NCBI GenBank assembly: GCA_944324185.1
Contig: CALUVI010000015.1
Location: 1-41,137 of the forward strand
DNA from: Candidatus Gastranaerophilales bacterium
GTDB taxonomy: Bacteria; Cyanobacteriota; Vampirovibrionia; Gastranaerophilales; Gastranaerophilaceae
Length of the DNA: 41,137 bases
Direction: 5' to 3'
Part shown: positions 16,516 to 24,441 of the stretch, one piece after another
How the letters are laid out: each line of letters begins with the position of its first letter
Numbering within the stretch: the stretch's first letter is position 1
Made by a program: the position numbers and the translations under genes
Notes under the pieces: model-generated
Told to the model about the DNA's origin: nothing
Database searches by the model: none
What the model saw: only the letters and a program-made list of their open reading frames with translations

Positions 16516-17385
16516 ATGGAAACAGAAACAGTAATTTCCACACAGGACAGCTTAACACCAAATGAAACTGTTCACGAGATAAGTGACAAAGTTATGACAG
16601 GAAAAGCTGATTATAGCAAAACAAAAATGTTTACACTGGCAATTGCGGCAGGCGCATTTATCGCGTTCGGCGCGCAGGTTTCATTAACAGTAATGACCGG
16701 TGATTCTAATATGGGCTGGGGCTTTACCAAACTTATCGGAGCAATGACATTTGCAACCGGCTTGATGCTTGTAACCTTAACCGGTGCGGAACTTTTTACC
16801 GGTAATGTTATGATGACTTTTGCCGTATTGGAAAAGAAAATCAGCCTTATGAAACTTTTAAGAAGCTGGACTGTTGTTTATATTGCAAACTTTATCGGCT
16901 CAATTCTTCTTGCGGCTCTTGTTTATTTTGCGGGAATGGGGCATAACGGCGGCGATGCTGTAGGCGTAACTGCTATGCAGACAGCTTTAGGCAAACTCAA
17001 TTTAACATTTACGGAAGCTTTCTTCAGAGGTATTCTTTGTAACTGGCTGGTTTGCTTAGCAATCTTTATGGCATCGACTTCTAAAAGGGTTATCGGTAAA
17101 ATATTCGCAATATTCTTCCCGATTATGACCTTCGTTGCATCAGGTTACGAACACTCTGTTGCAAATATGTTCTTTATACCGAACGGTATTTTGATGAAAC
17201 ACTTCCCTACAATCGTTGCAGCTTCAGGCTTTACTCCTGACCAGCTTGCAGTTATGACATGGAAAAACTTCTTTGTTCATAACCTAATCCCTGTTACTTT
17301 AGGTAACATTGTAGGTGCATTTGTATTTGTTGTTCTTTTGTTCTGGACAGCATACTTAAGAGAAGAACGCAGACAAAATCATTAG
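16516..17385 (+). CDS. focA: formate/nitrite transporter family channel
   Basis: A 289-residue FNT-family channel, a pentamer moving formate (or nitrite, hydrosulfide) across the inner membrane. Six membrane helices follow a 30-residue cytoplasmic N-terminus. The family signature LTGAELFTGNVMM is at about 94-106, and the second half has the conserved RGILCNWLVCLAIFMA block and SGYEHSVANMFFIP with the pore histidine. Similarity is nearest FocA, but there is no pyruvate formate-lyase gene here, so substrate assignment is inferred. Strong AGGAGAAAGG site; monocistronic with its own terminator. Confidence 0.9.
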   Translation: METETVISTQDSLTPNETVHEISDKVMTGKADYSKTKMFTLAIAAGAFIAFGAQVSLTVMTGDSNMGWGFTKLIGAMTFATGLMLVTLTGAELFTGNVMMTFAVLEKKISLMKLLRSWTVVYIANFIGSILLAALVYFAGMGHNGGDAVGVTAMQTALGKLNLTFTEAFFRGILCNWLVCLAIFMASTSKRVIGKIFAIFFPIMTFVASGYEHSVANMFFIPNGILMKHFPTIVAASGFTPDQLAVMTWKNFFVHNLIPVTLGNIVGAFVFVVLLFWTAYLREERRQNH

Positions 17386-17394
17386 TTTACATAA

Positions 17395-17427
17395 TAAAAG
17401 ACCGGACTTTTGTCTGGTCTTTTTTCC
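17395..17427 (+). terminator. intrinsic terminator after focA
   Basis: AAAAGACCGGAC and CTGGTCTTTT form a 12-bp stem with one G-U pair around TTTTGT, followed by a T-run, 12 bp after the stop codon and just ahead of the porin gene. Confidence 0.85.
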
Positions 17428-17449
17428 CCTTAAAATATAGAATATAGGT

Positions 17450-18697
17450 ATGAAAAACAAAGTTTTATTAGTAATACTGGCTTTAATATTTATAGCGGCA
17501 GCTCCTGCTTATGCGGCAAGAAAACAACAGGTTGAGCCGATGAGTGAGCTGGAAGAAGTTATTCTGGAATCTCCGGAAGATATTGAATCAGAGGACGGAG
17601 AGGTTGAAGTTCCTCAGGCAATTTCAATCACGGAACAGAAAGCTCCGACAGAAGAAAAGAGTTTGAAAGAAAAACTGCAGGATGTTTATCATCTTGAAGT
17701 CGAAAAGTATGACAGACCAACCTATTTGTTTGAAAATATTTTTACCCACAAGTTTGATGAAGATTCTATTATGGATCATACCCAGTTCTGGGCAGGATAT
17801 AACGGTGATATCGGGTTGAATTTTACATCAGGAAGCGTAGGAAGCGAGCATACAACTAATCATTATGATATTAATACAATAAATGTCGGCTATGACGGAT
17901 TCTTGAAAAACAACAACGCCGATTTCAGAATAATGTTTAACATTTCCCCGTATTCATCAAGAAATGTTATTCAAAACCTTTTTGCGGATATGTATGTTGC
18001 GACAAACAAAATTCCGCATCATAGAATTTTAATAGGTCATTCCCGTCCTCCGGTCGGTATGGAAGGCGGTTACGGACCTTTTGTTCTGCCGTTTATTGCA
18101 CGCTCGCAAATTTCAAGAAATTTTGGTACCGTACGTAAACTCGGTGCAAGAGTTTCCGGAAATTACAGTCTTATGGACTACGATTTTGGTGTATACAGCT
18201 CTGATACATATTTTGAAGAATTTTTCCCCGGCGCTGAATTCATCGGCTGGGTAAACTTTAAACCGTTAGCCAAAACCGACGGCAGATACGGAAGCTTAAA
18301 AATAGGCGGAGGTTTGCAGGGCGGACACAGAACCAATAATTACTGCGTAACGGGTGCTTACATCGGATACGAATACAAAAGATTTATGGCAAATGTAGAA
18401 TGGGCAAATGCTAACGGATACAACGGTCCTGCCGGACATTCAATTGACAAACACGCAAGCGGTTTTTACGCAACTTTAGGGTATATGCTTACTAAAAAAC
18501 TGCAAATACTTGCAAGATACGACCAGTTTGACCCGGATCACGATATAGGTAACAACAAAACCCGCGAATATTCTGTCGGTTTAAACTACTTTATTAAAGG
18601 TCAGGGCTTAAGACTTATTTTAAACTACGTATTTTGCCAGAATGATGGGACCAGAGACTCACACAGGCTTATGCTCGGGACACAAATTCTGTTATAA
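17450..18697 (+). CDS. outer membrane porin, OprO/OprP (phosphate-selective porin)-like
   Basis: A 415-residue exported beta-barrel protein. A signal peptide, MKNKVLLVILALIFIAAAPAYA, precedes about 60 acidic linker residues, then alternating hydrophobic/aromatic strands from about 105 to the end. The block HRILIGHSRPPVGMEGG...RSQISRNFGTVRKLGARVSG and the ending HRLMLGTQILL resemble Pfam Porin_O_P barrels. It implies an outer membrane and passive uptake of small anions, with phosphate or pyrophosphate possible but unproven. The acidic linker could be periplasmic. The ribosome binding site is weak (ATAGGT). Confidence 0.8.
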   Translation: MKNKVLLVILALIFIAAAPAYAARKQQVEPMSELEEVILESPEDIESEDGEVEVPQAISITEQKAPTEEKSLKEKLQDVYHLEVEKYDRPTYLFENIFTHKFDEDSIMDHTQFWAGYNGDIGLNFTSGSVGSEHTTNHYDINTINVGYDGFLKNNNADFRIMFNISPYSSRNVIQNLFADMYVATNKIPHHRILIGHSRPPVGMEGGYGPFVLPFIARSQISRNFGTVRKLGARVSGNYSLMDYDFGVYSSDTYFEEFFPGAEFIGWVNFKPLAKTDGRYGSLKIGGGLQGGHRTNNYCVTGAYIGYEYKRFMANVEWANANGYNGPAGHSIDKHASGFYATLGYMLTKKLQILARYDQFDPDHDIGNNKTREYSVGLNYFIKGQGLRLILNYVFCQNDGTRDSHRLMLGTQILL

Positions 18698-18740
18698 AAG
18701 AGAGAATTTCTATAATCGGCGTATTAAACATATAATATAT

Positions 18741-18786
18741 AATTGCTACAATGTAACAATTTTGTTACATTGTAGCAATTATTTTT
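18741..18786 (+). terminator. intrinsic terminator after the porin gene
   Basis: AATTGCTACAATGTAACA and its complement form an 18-bp perfect stem (18741-18780, loop ATTT) followed by ATTTTT. Confidence 0.85.
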
Positions 18787-18829
18787 AATTTCTGTACTTT
18801 ATATACTCAGTGTAGTAAGGTGTGGAACT

Positions 18830-19249
18830 ATGAATAATATTGCTAAAATTTATGATGCCAATAATAAATTTTATGCCGGAATGACTCTTCAAGAGGCAGA
18901 AAAGCTGGGTATTGATAAAAGTTTCTGGCGCAGAGACTTTCATAACCTTGATAAAAACGGTGATGGAGTATTATCTGCCGGAGAAATTCTTAAAGAAAGA
19001 CGTCGTTCTTCCAAAGTAAATAAAATAACTGCTGCCGTGTTTACCGGATTAGGAATTCTGGATGCTATTACAGAAAAATCAAAAAAGTGGTTGATAGTAG
19101 ATCTTGCAATAGATGCGTTTATCGCTGCAAGCGCTCTTTCCAAAGCTTTAAAAACAGATAATCAAACACAAAAATATGAAAAATTTTTGCTAATGTCGCA
19201 GACTGATAAATTTGAAAAATCTACTTCTGAGGAATTAATACTGAAATAA
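18830..19249 (+). CDS. EF-hand calcium-binding hypothetical protein
   Basis: A 139-residue protein with one canonical EF-hand loop, D41-K-N-G-D-G-V-L-S-A-G-E52, whose Ca2+ ligands at loop positions 1, 3, 5 and 12 are all present, flanked by helices. Two hydrophobic helices at about 66-80 and 87-104 suggest membrane association. The C-terminal 30 residues are polar. No signal peptide. A single EF-hand would need a partner or dimer. The ATG follows an AAGGTGTGGA region. Its 3' end overlaps the convergent M16 peptidase gene by 29 bp. The role is unknown; calcium-dependent regulation is a guess. Confidence 0.7.
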   Translation: MNNIAKIYDANNKFYAGMTLQEAEKLGIDKSFWRRDFHNLDKNGDGVLSAGEILKERRRSSKVNKITAAVFTGLGILDAITEKSKKWLIVDLAIDAFIAASALSKALKTDNQTQKYEKFLLMSQTDKFEKSTSEELILK

Positions 19250-20546
19250 CAGCATGATTCAAATTCAAATATTTATTTGCGGCTTGTTTTAAGTCCTCTT
19301 TTGTCATGCCGTCACAAATTGGCAGATAATCTTCCGCAAGAGTCAGATCATCACAAACCGTCATATAATACCCTATAGCTTCACCTATATCCGAAACCGT
19401 TTCAGCTTCGCAAGCAAAACGGGATTTTAATTTTTTCTTAGCTTTATTTATTTCTCTGTTAGTTACGTTTTCACCCAGTTTTACAATTTCTTCTTTTACA
19501 AGTTCAATAGCTCTGTCTTTGTATTCGGGATTAAAATTTGCCTGAACAAAGAAGTTACATCCGTCGCGGAAAGAGTAATTTTCAGCATCAATAACATTAA
19601 ATATGTGTTCCGGTTGATTCTCTATTAAATTATTATAAAGTCTTGAACTTGCGCCTTCTCCCAGAATAATAGACAGCATCTCAAGCGCAATGAGATTTTT
19701 CAAATCTCTTGCAGGAGCGCCTAAAAATCCAAACATCATAAATGAAGAATTTATGTTTGCTTCATTTTCTACATAAACAGTATTCTTTACAGGCTCATCA
19801 GGCTTAATATTTCTTTCCGGCGGATGCGGTCTTTCGCCCCAGTCAAAACTTTCTGTAATACGGTTTAAAATATCTTCCGAATTAAAATCCCCAACTACGA
19901 TTGTTGTAACATTTTCAGGAGAGTAGAAAGTCCTGTAATAATTCATTACTTCCTCCTGCGAAACCTGAGAAATAATTTCCGGAGTTCCGATTACATCTCT
20001 TTTATATGGATGAGAAGTATACATTGCGTTATTCGTAGCATTATAAACCTTTGTCCACGGCTGATCCTTCCGCATACGAATTTCTTCTATAACAACATGA
20101 CGTTCTCTTTTATCGGTTACTGTCTTATCGTTAACATCAAAAGGGGCTCCCATTTCATAATCAGGAATAACAGGGTCTGTCATCATATCAGCGTGTAGTT
20201 CAATTGCTTTGTAAAGATTTTCATTATTCTCACCTTTGGGAAGTGTTACATAATAGAAAGTGTAATCTTTCCAAGTTGCAGCATTAACAATCGCACCCCT
20301 TGATTCAAGGATTTTGTCAAATTCTCCGGCTTTGTGTTTATGAGTACCTTTAAACATCAAGTGTTCAAGGAAATGCGAAATTCCGTTATTTTGATCGTTT
20401 TCGTTAATTGAGCCTGTTTTAACCCAGGAGGAAATATTAACCATGCCGCCTTCTTTATGAGCCATTACAATTTTATGACCGTTCTCTCTTTCATAAATTT
20501 CAACGTCACGGGTTAAAAACGGATACTTAACTAAAGTTTTCTTCAT
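19221..20546 (-). CDS. M16-family zinc metalloprotease (insulinase/processing peptidase)
   Basis: A 441-residue M16B-type peptidase with the inverted zinc motif H58-F-L-E61-H62 in GISHFLEHLMFKGT and a downstream third-ligand glutamate at 154/155 (HVVIEEIRM). The C-terminal M16 lobe includes FGFLGAPARDL and the LxxGxSSRLYxxL-like LGEGASSRLYNNLIE. Such proteins degrade peptides in the cytoplasm or periplasm; no signal peptide is seen. I start at the ATG at 20546, which has AGAGGTG upstream. A frame extending to 20747 only translates a REP (HYSSVELAPQ). About 15 extra residues near 135-150 lengthen the ligand spacing. Confidence 0.92.
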   Translation of the reverse strand: MKKTLVKYPFLTRDVEIYERENGHKIVMAHKEGGMVNISSWVKTGSINENDQNNGISHFLEHLMFKGTHKHKAGEFDKILESRGAIVNAATWKDYTFYYVTLPKGENNENLYKAIELHADMMTDPVIPDYEMGAPFDVNDKTVTDKRERHVVIEEIRMRKDQPWTKVYNATNNAMYTSHPYKRDVIGTPEIISQVSQEEVMNYYRTFYSPENVTTIVVGDFNSEDILNRITESFDWGERPHPPERNIKPDEPVKNTVYVENEANINSSFMMFGFLGAPARDLKNLIALEMLSIILGEGASSRLYNNLIENQPEHIFNVIDAENYSFRDGCNFFVQANFNPEYKDRAIELVKEEIVKLGENVTNREINKAKKKLKSRFACEAETVSDIGEAIGYYMTVCDDLTLAEDYLPICDGMTKEDLKQAANKYLNLNHAVISVLIPQK

Positions 20547-20687
20547 AAACACCTCTTTTATTACTATTATACTCCAAACTAAATTACCGGCATAGAAAAT
20601 TTTATCTGATGTTATTGCAGGCAGCGGATAGTGTAATGCACTAACTGTATTGGAACTTATTTTTATAACAGGTAAGAAAAGCAAATT

Positions 20688-20770
20688 GGTCGCGCTAAAG
20701 CCCGGCTTGTTTGCTTGCGGAGCAAGCTCCACACTACTATAATGCAACTCTTTGTATATTTTGTTACTTA
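20688..20770 (-). repeat. composite repeat R2, reverse copy of 10438-10516
   Basis: The inverted counterpart of the composite repeat at 10.4 kb: degenerate family B hairpin, family A REP (20716-20738) and the TTTGTATATTTTGTTAC flank in the same order. It lies just upstream of the peptidase gene. Confidence 0.75.
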
Positions 20771-20867
20771 TTCTAATTTATATCTCTTCTTTTTTGCTTC
20801 GTTTTTTCTTCTTTGCTTTTTAAAGAAGAAAAAATGAAGATATATAAATTAAAAAATGTAACAAAAA
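20759..20867. repeat. AT-rich long inverted repeat
   Basis: About 109 bp whose ends, TTTTGTTAC and GTAACAAAA, and inner parts (AATTTATATCTCTTC against GAAGATATATAAATT) are complementary with small gaps. It forms a MITE-like imperfect palindrome abutting the REP composite and lies upstream of the RelA/SpoT-like gene. Confidence 0.6.
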
Positions 20868-20921
20868 GGCAATTTATTCTAATTTTTTTACTTTTTAATA
20901 ATACAGGGGATTATTAATAAG

Positions 20922-22235
20922 ATGGGATACCAGTTTTTAATCAAAAAATTTATACAAAAGCCGGAACTTTCACTTAATGTTAACTTCACAAGATTAACGT
21001 CAGGTTCTAAAAAGATGGATATTGCTCTTACATCTTCTGAAAAAAACCTCAGAAACGCGGATTTGGGAACGACTGCATATCAAATCGGAGAAGATGTTAA
21101 GCTGCAGTTTGGTAAAGCAAAAGAGCAGGTTGATAATATATTTGGTGATTTACGTGCTGTTCAGGAAATTATGAATCGTCCGAAGGGGGCTGTATCAATA
21201 TACACCAAGCTTGAGCGCGGTATTAAAGAAAATAAAATTAATTCTTATGAAACAGCAATGAAATATATAGGCGACGGAGTCGGTTCAAGGGTTATAACTC
21301 AAAGGCTTCGGAGATTAGATAATACGCAGATTAATACCATGGTCGAAAACTTGAAAATAAATGGCAATTCTCTGACAAAAGAAGAAAAGATTTTATTAAA
21401 AAAATATATTTACAATCATCCAATGTCGGAAAAAGACGTAGACAGAGCGTTTCCGCTTTTCGAAAAATTTGCGCAGCCGCTTATTGAAAGACGTTCTAAG
21501 CAGGTTGTAGATGAACTTTCTTTATCTATTGCCGCAAATAGAATAAAGAAAGGAGAATTAAGCATTAAAGATATAAAAGAACAGCGGCTTTTGTCTGATG
21601 AATTAATTAAGCGTCTTGAGACAGAAGAGTTTGAACCGCTTGAGGTTTTGTTAATTAATAATTACCGCGGCGGACACGGACTTCCTGAATTCAGCAGCCG
21701 TCAGATTCAAGCTCTTAGAAAAATTTGCGGAAACGGCGTGATAATAAATTCCCGTCCGGAATTAGCAGGCTACAGCAAGTTCCCTAACTATAATTATACA
21801 AAAGATGAGGCTAAAAGATTTGCTATCAAAGCTTCCGGATACAGAACCGGTCAAATGAATGTTATTCATTCAAACGGTGCCAGAGGTGAAATTCAGTTTA
21901 GGGGTGCACTTACAAACGATTTCGGCGAATACGAACATATTGCTTATGACTTAAGACAGGGTAAAAATACTTTAGGTCCGCTTTTTGAGGATTATAAACG
22001 AGAAATTTCTAAATTATCGGAATATAAGTATGAAAAGTATAACAAATATCTGGAAGAGTGTTATAATTACTATAACAGGCTTGAACTCGGACTTCCTGCC
22101 AGTAAACCAAAACTTCCGAGGGGGGTTAACAAAATTTTATCGGAAGAAAATATGAGAAACCTTCACGAGGCAAATGAAAGACGGCTTGCAAGACTAAAGG
22201 AAGGATTTTCTTCTCATTTTGAAGAAGTTGCATAA
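20922..22235 (+). CDS. divergent RelA/SpoT-like nucleotidyltransferase-fold protein
   Basis: A 437-residue soluble protein not assignable by overall similarity, but carrying RelA_SpoT-like landmarks in order: R86-x-K88...S92-x3-K96 (RPKGAVSIYTK), D118-x2-G-x-R123 (GDGVGSRVI), G-Y307-R (ASGYRTGQ), E323-I-Q325-F-R (GEIQFRG) and E338-H (EYEHIAYDL). In alarmone synthetases these bind ATP phosphates, Mg2+ and the acceptor base. The G-loop histidine is replaced by Q311, and about 180 residues, mostly helical, separate D118 and Y307, far more than usual. A basic helical tail (365-430) follows. Activity could be (p)ppGpp/(p)ppApp synthesis, another pyrophosphate transfer, or none. Coupled to the next gene. 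Confidence 0.55.
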   Translation: MGYQFLIKKFIQKPELSLNVNFTRLTSGSKKMDIALTSSEKNLRNADLGTTAYQIGEDVKLQFGKAKEQVDNIFGDLRAVQEIMNRPKGAVSIYTKLERGIKENKINSYETAMKYIGDGVGSRVITQRLRRLDNTQINTMVENLKINGNSLTKEEKILLKKYIYNHPMSEKDVDRAFPLFEKFAQPLIERRSKQVVDELSLSIAANRIKKGELSIKDIKEQRLLSDELIKRLETEEFEPLEVLLINNYRGGHGLPEFSSRQIQALRKICGNGVIINSRPELAGYSKFPNYNYTKDEAKRFAIKASGYRTGQMNVIHSNGARGEIQFRGALTNDFGEYEHIAYDLRQGKNTLGPLFEDYKREISKLSEYKYEKYNKYLEECYNYYNRLELGLPASKPKLPRGVNKILSEENMRNLHEANERRLARLKEGFSSHFEEVA

Positions 22236-22247
22236 AGGCGGTAATAC

Positions 22248-22658
22248 ATGATAAAATACGATATTAAAAAAATAAGCAGCAAAAATATAAGGATGATACC
22301 GAGAAAAATGGAAAATTTTTCCGAAGAGCTTAACAGTGTTATATCAAAGATGAAAGATCGCATATCAAGGGAAGTTCCTGATAGAGGGTACTTTAGAAAT
22401 TTTGCCGAGGATTTTGAAAATAACAATAAAAATATTTTTGCCCGTGCAATTTCTTTGAGCGTTGAAAAAGATGAAAATATTGAAGGCAGTGCACTTTTAC
22501 TTGTATCGGCTCTTCACCCTTCGATGAATATTGACGCGTCTTCAATGCTTGTATGCGGCAAGCGCGATGAAATTTTAAAGTTTATGAACAAAGATAATTT
22601 TATCGGGAAAGTTGCAGAAGAGATATACAAACTATCAGATTCTTTGAAGAAAGTTTAA
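22248..22658 (+). CDS. hypothetical partner of the RelA/SpoT-like gene
   Basis: A 136-residue soluble protein I do not recognise. It begins 12 bp after the upstream stop, with AAGGCGG as ribosome binding site, so the two are one operon closed by a shared terminator. It appears alpha/beta: a basic N-terminus (KKISSKNIRMIPRK), amphipathic helices at 24-40 and 45-75, a hydrophobic strand/helix GSALLLVSALHP and a final helix. Position and size would fit an antitoxin, regulator or chaperone of the upstream enzyme, but nothing in the sequence proves it. Confidence 0.6.
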   Translation: MIKYDIKKISSKNIRMIPRKMENFSEELNSVISKMKDRISREVPDRGYFRNFAEDFENNNKNIFARAISLSVEKDENIEGSALLLVSALHPSMNIDASSMLVCGKRDEILKFMNKDNFIGKVAEEIYKLSDSLKKV

Positions 22659-22659
22659 T

Positions 22660-22692
22660 AAAAAGCGGAAATTTGAAAAATTTCCGCTTTTT
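22660..22692. terminator. bidirectional intrinsic terminator
   Basis: AAAAAGCGGAAATTT pairs perfectly with its complement (15 bp, loop GAA), with an A-run on one side and a T-run on the other. It serves the RelA-like operon and the convergent dehydrogenase gene. Confidence 0.9.
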
Positions 22693-22697
22693 AGTTG

Positions 22698-23663
22698 TTA
22701 CATTTTAATCAAAATCTTTATGCTTTCTTTTGATTTATTTGCCTCAAACGCTTCTATAGCATCATCAATTGAATAAATTCCGCTGATAAACGGAGTGAAA
22801 TCTATTCTTTTGTTCTTTAAAAGTCTTAGTGCCGGCGGAAATTGTCCGCAGCGGGAGCCTAAAACTGTTATTTCATCAATAACAATCGGAGCAAGGTTTA
22901 ACTCTTTACCGCTTGCAACCGTGCTTTTTAAAACCAGTGTTCCTCTCGGTTTAGTTAGAGACATTGAGGTTTCAAAGCCGGAGGCTGTACCTGTTGCTTC
23001 TACTACAACATCATAGATTTTTTGAGGGGTAAAAGTTTCTAAAAGCTGCGTTTTTACTCCCTGAGCTTTTGCTATGTCAAGCTTGTTTTGGTGTTTTCCG
23101 ATAAGCAGAACATCTAAATTCTGAGAATTAAGAGTTAAAGCAGTTGTAAGCCCGAGTTTACCGTCGCCTAAAACAACAACTTTCTGCATAGGTTCTATAT
23201 GGAGCTGCTCTGTTATTTCACATGCTGCAGCAAGCGGTTCTACAAAAACTGCCTGCTCATCGGTTACATTATCCGGAACTTCAAACAAAACATTAACCGG
23301 CATGGTCATGTATTCTGCAAAACATCCGTCTTTTCTCCAGATTCCGAGTGTATGGCGGTTCGGGCAGTGGCGGTAATTCTTTTTTGCACACCATTCGCAC
23401 TCCGGGTCATTGCAGCCGTAGCTTATTTCTGCAACAACTCTTTTGCCGACGAGTGATTTATCTTCTCCGTTAACTTCTTCCACTACTCCGACAAATTCGT
23501 GTCCTAAAATACCTTTATAGCCCATGTAGCCTTTTGTGATTTCATAATCGGTGTTACAAATTCCTGCAAGAGTGACTCTTATTAAAGCTTCCCCTTTTTG
23601 AGGAGTCGGTTTCTGGTAATTTTTATCAAGTTTTAGTCCGTTATCAAATACGATTGCTTTCAT
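22698..23663 (-). CDS. zinc-dependent alcohol dehydrogenase (MDR superfamily)
   Basis: A 321-residue medium-chain dehydrogenase. The catalytic zinc site is C36 (AGICNTD), H55-E56 (GHEFVGVV) and E142 (VEPLAAA). A structural zinc lobe has four cysteines, C84, C89, C92 and C100. The Rossmann domain starts at VVVLGDGKLGL (163-172). It should oxidise or reduce an alcohol, polyol or aldehyde with NAD(P). At 321 residues it is shorter than the usual 340-370, mainly in the Rossmann half. Its substrate cannot be deduced. Monocistronic, converging on the RelA-like pair. Confidence 0.92.
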   Translation of the reverse strand: MKAIVFDNGLKLDKNYQKPTPQKGEALIRVTLAGICNTDYEITKGYMGYKGILGHEFVGVVEEVNGEDKSLVGKRVVAEISYGCNDPECEWCAKKNYRHCPNRHTLGIWRKDGCFAEYMTMPVNVLFEVPDNVTDEQAVFVEPLAAACEITEQLHIEPMQKVVVLGDGKLGLTTALTLNSQNLDVLLIGKHQNKLDIAKAQGVKTQLLETFTPQKIYDVVVEATGTASGFETSMSLTKPRGTLVLKSTVASGKELNLAPIVIDEITVLGSRCGQFPPALRLLKNKRIDFTPFISGIYSIDDAIEAFEANKSKESIKILIKM

Positions 23664-23812
23664 TTTTACTCTCCTTATCTATAATAAAAATACCATAAAC
23701 ACTGAATTCTGGGTTAAGATGTAAAAAAGTCTTAACAATCTTATGGTGAAAAATAAAAATGTAGTAATATAATTTTGTACTTGATTTTGAAACAAAGCCC
23801 AAACGCTGCGTA

Positions 23813-23920
23813 GGATAAATCTTTCAAGAGTATGAGGGCGTAAAATGCCCTTAGCCGGCAGGGTGTGCTCACCCGGTGCCGCTAAGTTATTCCAACACAA
23901 AGGTTCACCCTGCCTTTTTT
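23813..23920 (+). promoter_or_regulatory. riboswitch-like leader: three-way junction plus terminator
   Basis: Reading the bases gives P1 (GGATAAATCTT 23813-23823 with AAGTTATTCC 23884-23893, small bulges), P2 (TGAGGGC/GCCCTTA, 23833-23853) and P3 (GCCGGCA-GGGTG, loop TGCT, CACCC-GG-TGCCGC, 23854-23882). The 5' arm of P3, GGCAGGGTG (23857-23865), is also fully complementary to CACCCTGCC (23906-23914), directly followed by six T. P3 and the terminator are therefore mutually exclusive. UCAAGAG, CCGGCA and GGUGCC recall S-box/SAM-clan elements, but the GGCAACC element is incomplete, so no class is assigned. It leads into the 23963 gene. Confidence 0.5.
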
Positions 23921-23962
23921 GTAAGGAAAAGGGCAAAAGTTAATAGTTTTAGGAGGTTAATT

Positions 23963-24334
23963 GTGCGTCATTGCTGTCAATTTAACCCTGATGATGTTTA
24001 TTATCTCAGGGATAATGATTTGTTTTCGTCCAGAAAATTATCCATAGGGTTTTGCCCGATATGTTCAAAACCGGTTGCGGAGCTTTCGGAATGGAGATTT
24101 GACGGAGTGATGAACAAAGTCTCTGTTTCAGGAGTGAGAGCTAATGACTTGATGCTGGGGCTCAGGGAGGAAATTGTTTATTCTTTGCGTGAATACAATT
24201 ACTCTAAATTCAAATCCAAACCTTTTGGCTGGGTTTACGGCGTAAATAAAAGCGTAAAATCGGGCAGACGCGAATTAACAAAACAGTATGCCTGCGATTT
24301 TTACGGTAACAAAGAATTGGTAAAAAGTTTTTAA
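23963..24334 (+). CDS. small zinc-ribbon-like protein, probable phage gene
   Basis: A 123-residue protein of unknown function. I place the start at GTG 23963, 8 bp after AGGAGG; a longer frame from 23876 would run through the leader terminator. It starts with an RHCC pair and has a C-P-I-C knuckle at about 32-35 (GFCPICSKPVAELSEW), together plausible as a zinc ribbon, then a polar region and basic tail (KSVKSGRRELTKQ). It lies behind the riboswitch-like leader and ahead of two small genes that look phage-derived. Confidence 0.65.
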   Translation: MRHCCQFNPDDVYYLRDNDLFSSRKLSIGFCPICSKPVAELSEWRFDGVMNKVSVSGVRANDLMLGLREEIVYSLREYNYSKFKSKPFGWVYGVNKSVKSGRRELTKQYACDFYGNKELVKSF

Positions 24335-24343
24335 AAGATTTCT

Positions 24344-24426
24344 GACCGGAGAACATCGTTTCACCTTTCTCTCTCGTCACAAACTCCTTGTGAAGATTAC
24401 CCCTTTTTTCTCCGGTCTTTTCTTTT
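24344..24426 (+). terminator. long-loop intrinsic terminator with internal hairpin
   Basis: GACCGGAGAA (24344-24353) pairs perfectly with TTCTCCGGTC (24408-24417), followed by TTTTCTTTTT. The 54-nt loop holds a second hairpin, TCACAA/TTGTGA (24377-24393). The loop is much longer than in ordinary terminators, so it may be a small structured RNA end or conditional attenuator before the 24442 gene. Confidence 0.6.
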
Positions 24427-24441
24427 TATTTTGAGGTTTTT

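Noticed and set aside
19221-19249. 29-bp 3' overlap of the EF-hand gene and the M16 gene as a regulatory device
   Set aside because: Short convergent overlaps are common; nothing else suggests antisense control here.
20547-20747. N-terminal extension of the M16 peptidase
   Set aside because: It translates a REP and the AGAGGTG ribosome binding site lies at the internal ATG 20546.
23813-23893. Firm call of a SAM-I riboswitch
   Set aside because: Some S-box-like motifs are present but the GGCAACC internal loop and kink-turn arrangement are incomplete and the downstream gene is not in sulfur metabolism.
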